From contig DYOA01000020.1 of NCBI GenBank assembly GCA_020720785.1, forward strand, positions 1 through 42,668: a stretch of 42,668 bases of DNA. The letters run 5' to 3'. This DNA comes from Leptospira biflexa (GTDB lineage Bacteria > Spirochaetota > Leptospiria > Turneriellales > DYLW01). Positions within the stretch are counted from its first letter, which is position 1, and each line of letters opens with the position of its first letter. This document shows positions 41,504 through 42,668 of the stretch, piece after piece. Below the pieces are notes generated by a model, which was not told the origin of the DNA, searched no databases, and worked only from the letters and a program-made list of their open reading frames with translations. The translations under genes and the position numbers were made by a program.

Positions 41504-42667
41504 TTATTTCACCACAGCAATCTTGATGTACTGCTTCTCGTCTCCCACCACCAGCACAAAGTAATAGATACCACTGGCCACCGTCATTCCGGACTGGTTT
41601 TTCCCATCCCATAGCAATTTCTGGAAATTCACTAGCTCTGAGGTTTCAAAACTCCGCACAAGTTGTCCGGTCACGGTGAACAGCTTCATCTCAATGGCTT
41701 TCCCCCTGTCCGATTCAGGAATATCAATACGGATGGTGGTTTTCCCTTCTTTGGGATTGAACGGATTGGGGAAATTCTGGTAGAGGAAAACATCCTTCAT
41801 CACCACAAAGACTCCCTTGTCTTTCAGCTGATCATCTGCATGGGAGGAAGATTCCCGGATGAAGTCATTGGTGGAAGTGGTTCCGCTCAGGGTCACATAA
41901 TCCCCCACTTTGGAAACCGATTCGGACTGGGCAGTCAAATCCACTCTCCACCGCCCATTGGTCAGATATACTGGTGTGGCCACACTGAATCCCAGCAGAT
42001 CACTGGCACCGCTTTCCAGCCGCTTCACATCAAAGTTGGAGGAGGTCAAAGCGGTACCGTTATCAAACGGAGATCCATCCGGAAAGGTGAGCAGCAGAGT
42101 GGCGGTGGTGGTTTCCCCCGGTTTGATGGTGAGGGGACTCACACTCTGCCATTGGGTTATGAGCCGCACATAATCCACCGCAAAGACGCCACCCGCCGCC
42201 AGTGCCCCGGCATCGTTGGAGTCCAGAGAAGCGGCCAGGTCATCCGCTCCGGAGGCCGTCACCTCCGCCTTCAGGAAGAAATCACTGTCCACGGTGGTGG
42301 TATACGGAGCCCGGATGTCATAAAGCCAGTTCCCGCTTGCGACATCATAAGACGGGGAGCCGGTCACGGTAAAATCTGCCGTGCGGTCTGTCGCCACTTT
42401 GTAAATTTTCACGTTCAGCGTATTGGTCGCTCCGGAGACATCCCCCGCCCCGGCGTCATCGGAAGTGAATACCGTGCCGTTGGGATAGAGAATCCGCAGG
42501 GCATAACGGGTATAGCTGGATGGATTCCCATGCTCAATAACCGCCGCCGATCGGGAAAGATAGGAAAGGGTCATATTCGCGTAAGCGACATCAAACGCAC
42601 CTTCGTTCACACCTGCTGTCCCCGGATTATCCAGACCCGCATTGCCTGACCCATCGGCCACCGTGGA
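41504..42667 (-). CDS. Surface or secreted protein with FlgD-like C-terminal sorting domain, 5' end outside window
   Basis: About 387 residues are visible; the frame is open to the window edge, so the start lies beyond. The body is a run of Thr/Ser/Asp/Ala-rich beta-sandwich-like segments (for instance DSNDAGALAAGGVFAVDYVR and LTIKPGETTTATLLLTFPDG). The last ~90 residues form a FlgD-Ig-like / type IX-type sorting domain: YQNFPNPFNPKEGKTTIRID, KLFTVTGQLVRSF, LWDGKNQSGMTVASGIYYF and a basic tail. Such tails direct export or anchoring in FCB-group bacteria; whether a matching system exists here is unknown. It is closed by the shared terminator at 41463. Confidence 0.82.
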   Translation of the reverse strand, partial: STVADGSGNAGLDNPGTAGVNEGAFDVAYANMTLSYLSRSAAVIEHGNPSSYTRYALRILYPNGTVFTSDDAGAGDVSGATNTLNVKIYKVATDRTADFTVTGSPSYDVASGNWLYDIRAPYTTTVDSDFFLKAEVTASGADDLAASLDSNDAGALAAGGVFAVDYVRLITQWQSVSPLTIKPGETTTATLLLTFPDGSPFDNGTALTSSNFDVKRLESGASDLLGFSVATPVYLTNGRWRVDLTAQSESVSKVGDYVTLSGTTSTNDFIRESSSHADDQLKDKGVFVVMKDVFLYQNFPNPFNPKEGKTTIRIDIPESDRGKAIEMKLFTVTGQLVRSFETSELVNFQKLLWDGKNQSGMTVASGIYYFVLVVGDEKQYIKIAVVK

Positions 42668-42668
42668 T

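Noticed and set aside
41663..42649. 328-codon plus-strand ORF opposite the surface-protein gene
   Set aside because: The minus-strand product has a recognisable sorting domain and the terminator in the right place; the plus frame has neither.

Overview
The window reads as a chromosomal segment of a Gram-negative-type, flagellated bacterium, most likely a spirochaete related to the Leptospira/Turneriella group. The grounds are a flagellin chaperone (FliS), an outer-membrane and lipid A pathway (LpxD, Skp/OmpH, TonB receptor), a CarD - PIN/TRAM - IspD run, and STAS and RsbW-like regulators. This placement is inference: there is no rRNA, and the right-edge gene ends in a FlgD-like sorting domain more typical of the FCB group and several candidate phyla. 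I saw no tRNA, rRNA or CRISPR. Coding density is high, with many 1-4 base start/stop overlaps.

Layout. 1-9.6 kb: a 5'-truncated hypothetical gene, an acyl-CoA dehydrogenase, a membrane-anchored coiled-coil protein with a C-terminal helix-turn-helix-like end, a heavily frameshifted radical SAM pseudogene, and two tandem DUF4139 (MuiA-like) genes. 9.6-12 kb: a TonB-dependent receptor behind a strong sigma70-type promoter that overlaps a perfect inverted repeat. 12-15.5 kb: a small, probably frameshifted coiled-coil gene, mgsA, then carD, a PIN/TRAM protein and ispD. 15.5-20.7 kb: der and a membrane protein facing away from STAS - tiny ORF - fliS, then mtaB and a TPR protein. 20.8-28.8 kb: an aromatic amino-acid and housekeeping block (tyrA, aroA, cmk, rpsA, aroB, aroQ) ending in an unknown repeat-containing protein and a 4-OT-like tautomerase. 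28.8-30.6 kb: an envelope-stress module of two Spy/CpxP-like periplasmic proteins, an ECF sigma factor and a membrane protein that is probably its anti-sigma factor, behind a recognisable ECF-type promoter. 30.65-33.2 kb: an AT-rich, apparently transferred and decaying restriction-modification island. 33.3-36.2 kb: ribH, nusB and a large TPR protein. 40.6-36.2 kb on the minus strand: a packed envelope operon pssA - ATPase - membrane protein - skp - lpxD - ruvX. The right end holds an exported Cys-containing protein, a strong bidirectional terminator and the 3' part of a surface-protein gene.

The most unusual signals are: (1) seven exact copies of the 11-bp palindrome GTGACWGTCAC, two of them 21 bp apart between convergent genes, and those in intact genes all read in one frame as Val-Thr-Val-Thr; (2) the Spy/ECF module with its own ECF-type promoter and an internal hairpin; (3) the R-M island, where a C5-methyltransferase lacking its last motif sits beside an SRA-like/Mrr-like nuclease and the C-terminal stump of another nuclease; (4) the inverted repeat over the TonB receptor promoter; (5) a 29-codon ORF wedged exactly between the STAS gene and fliS.
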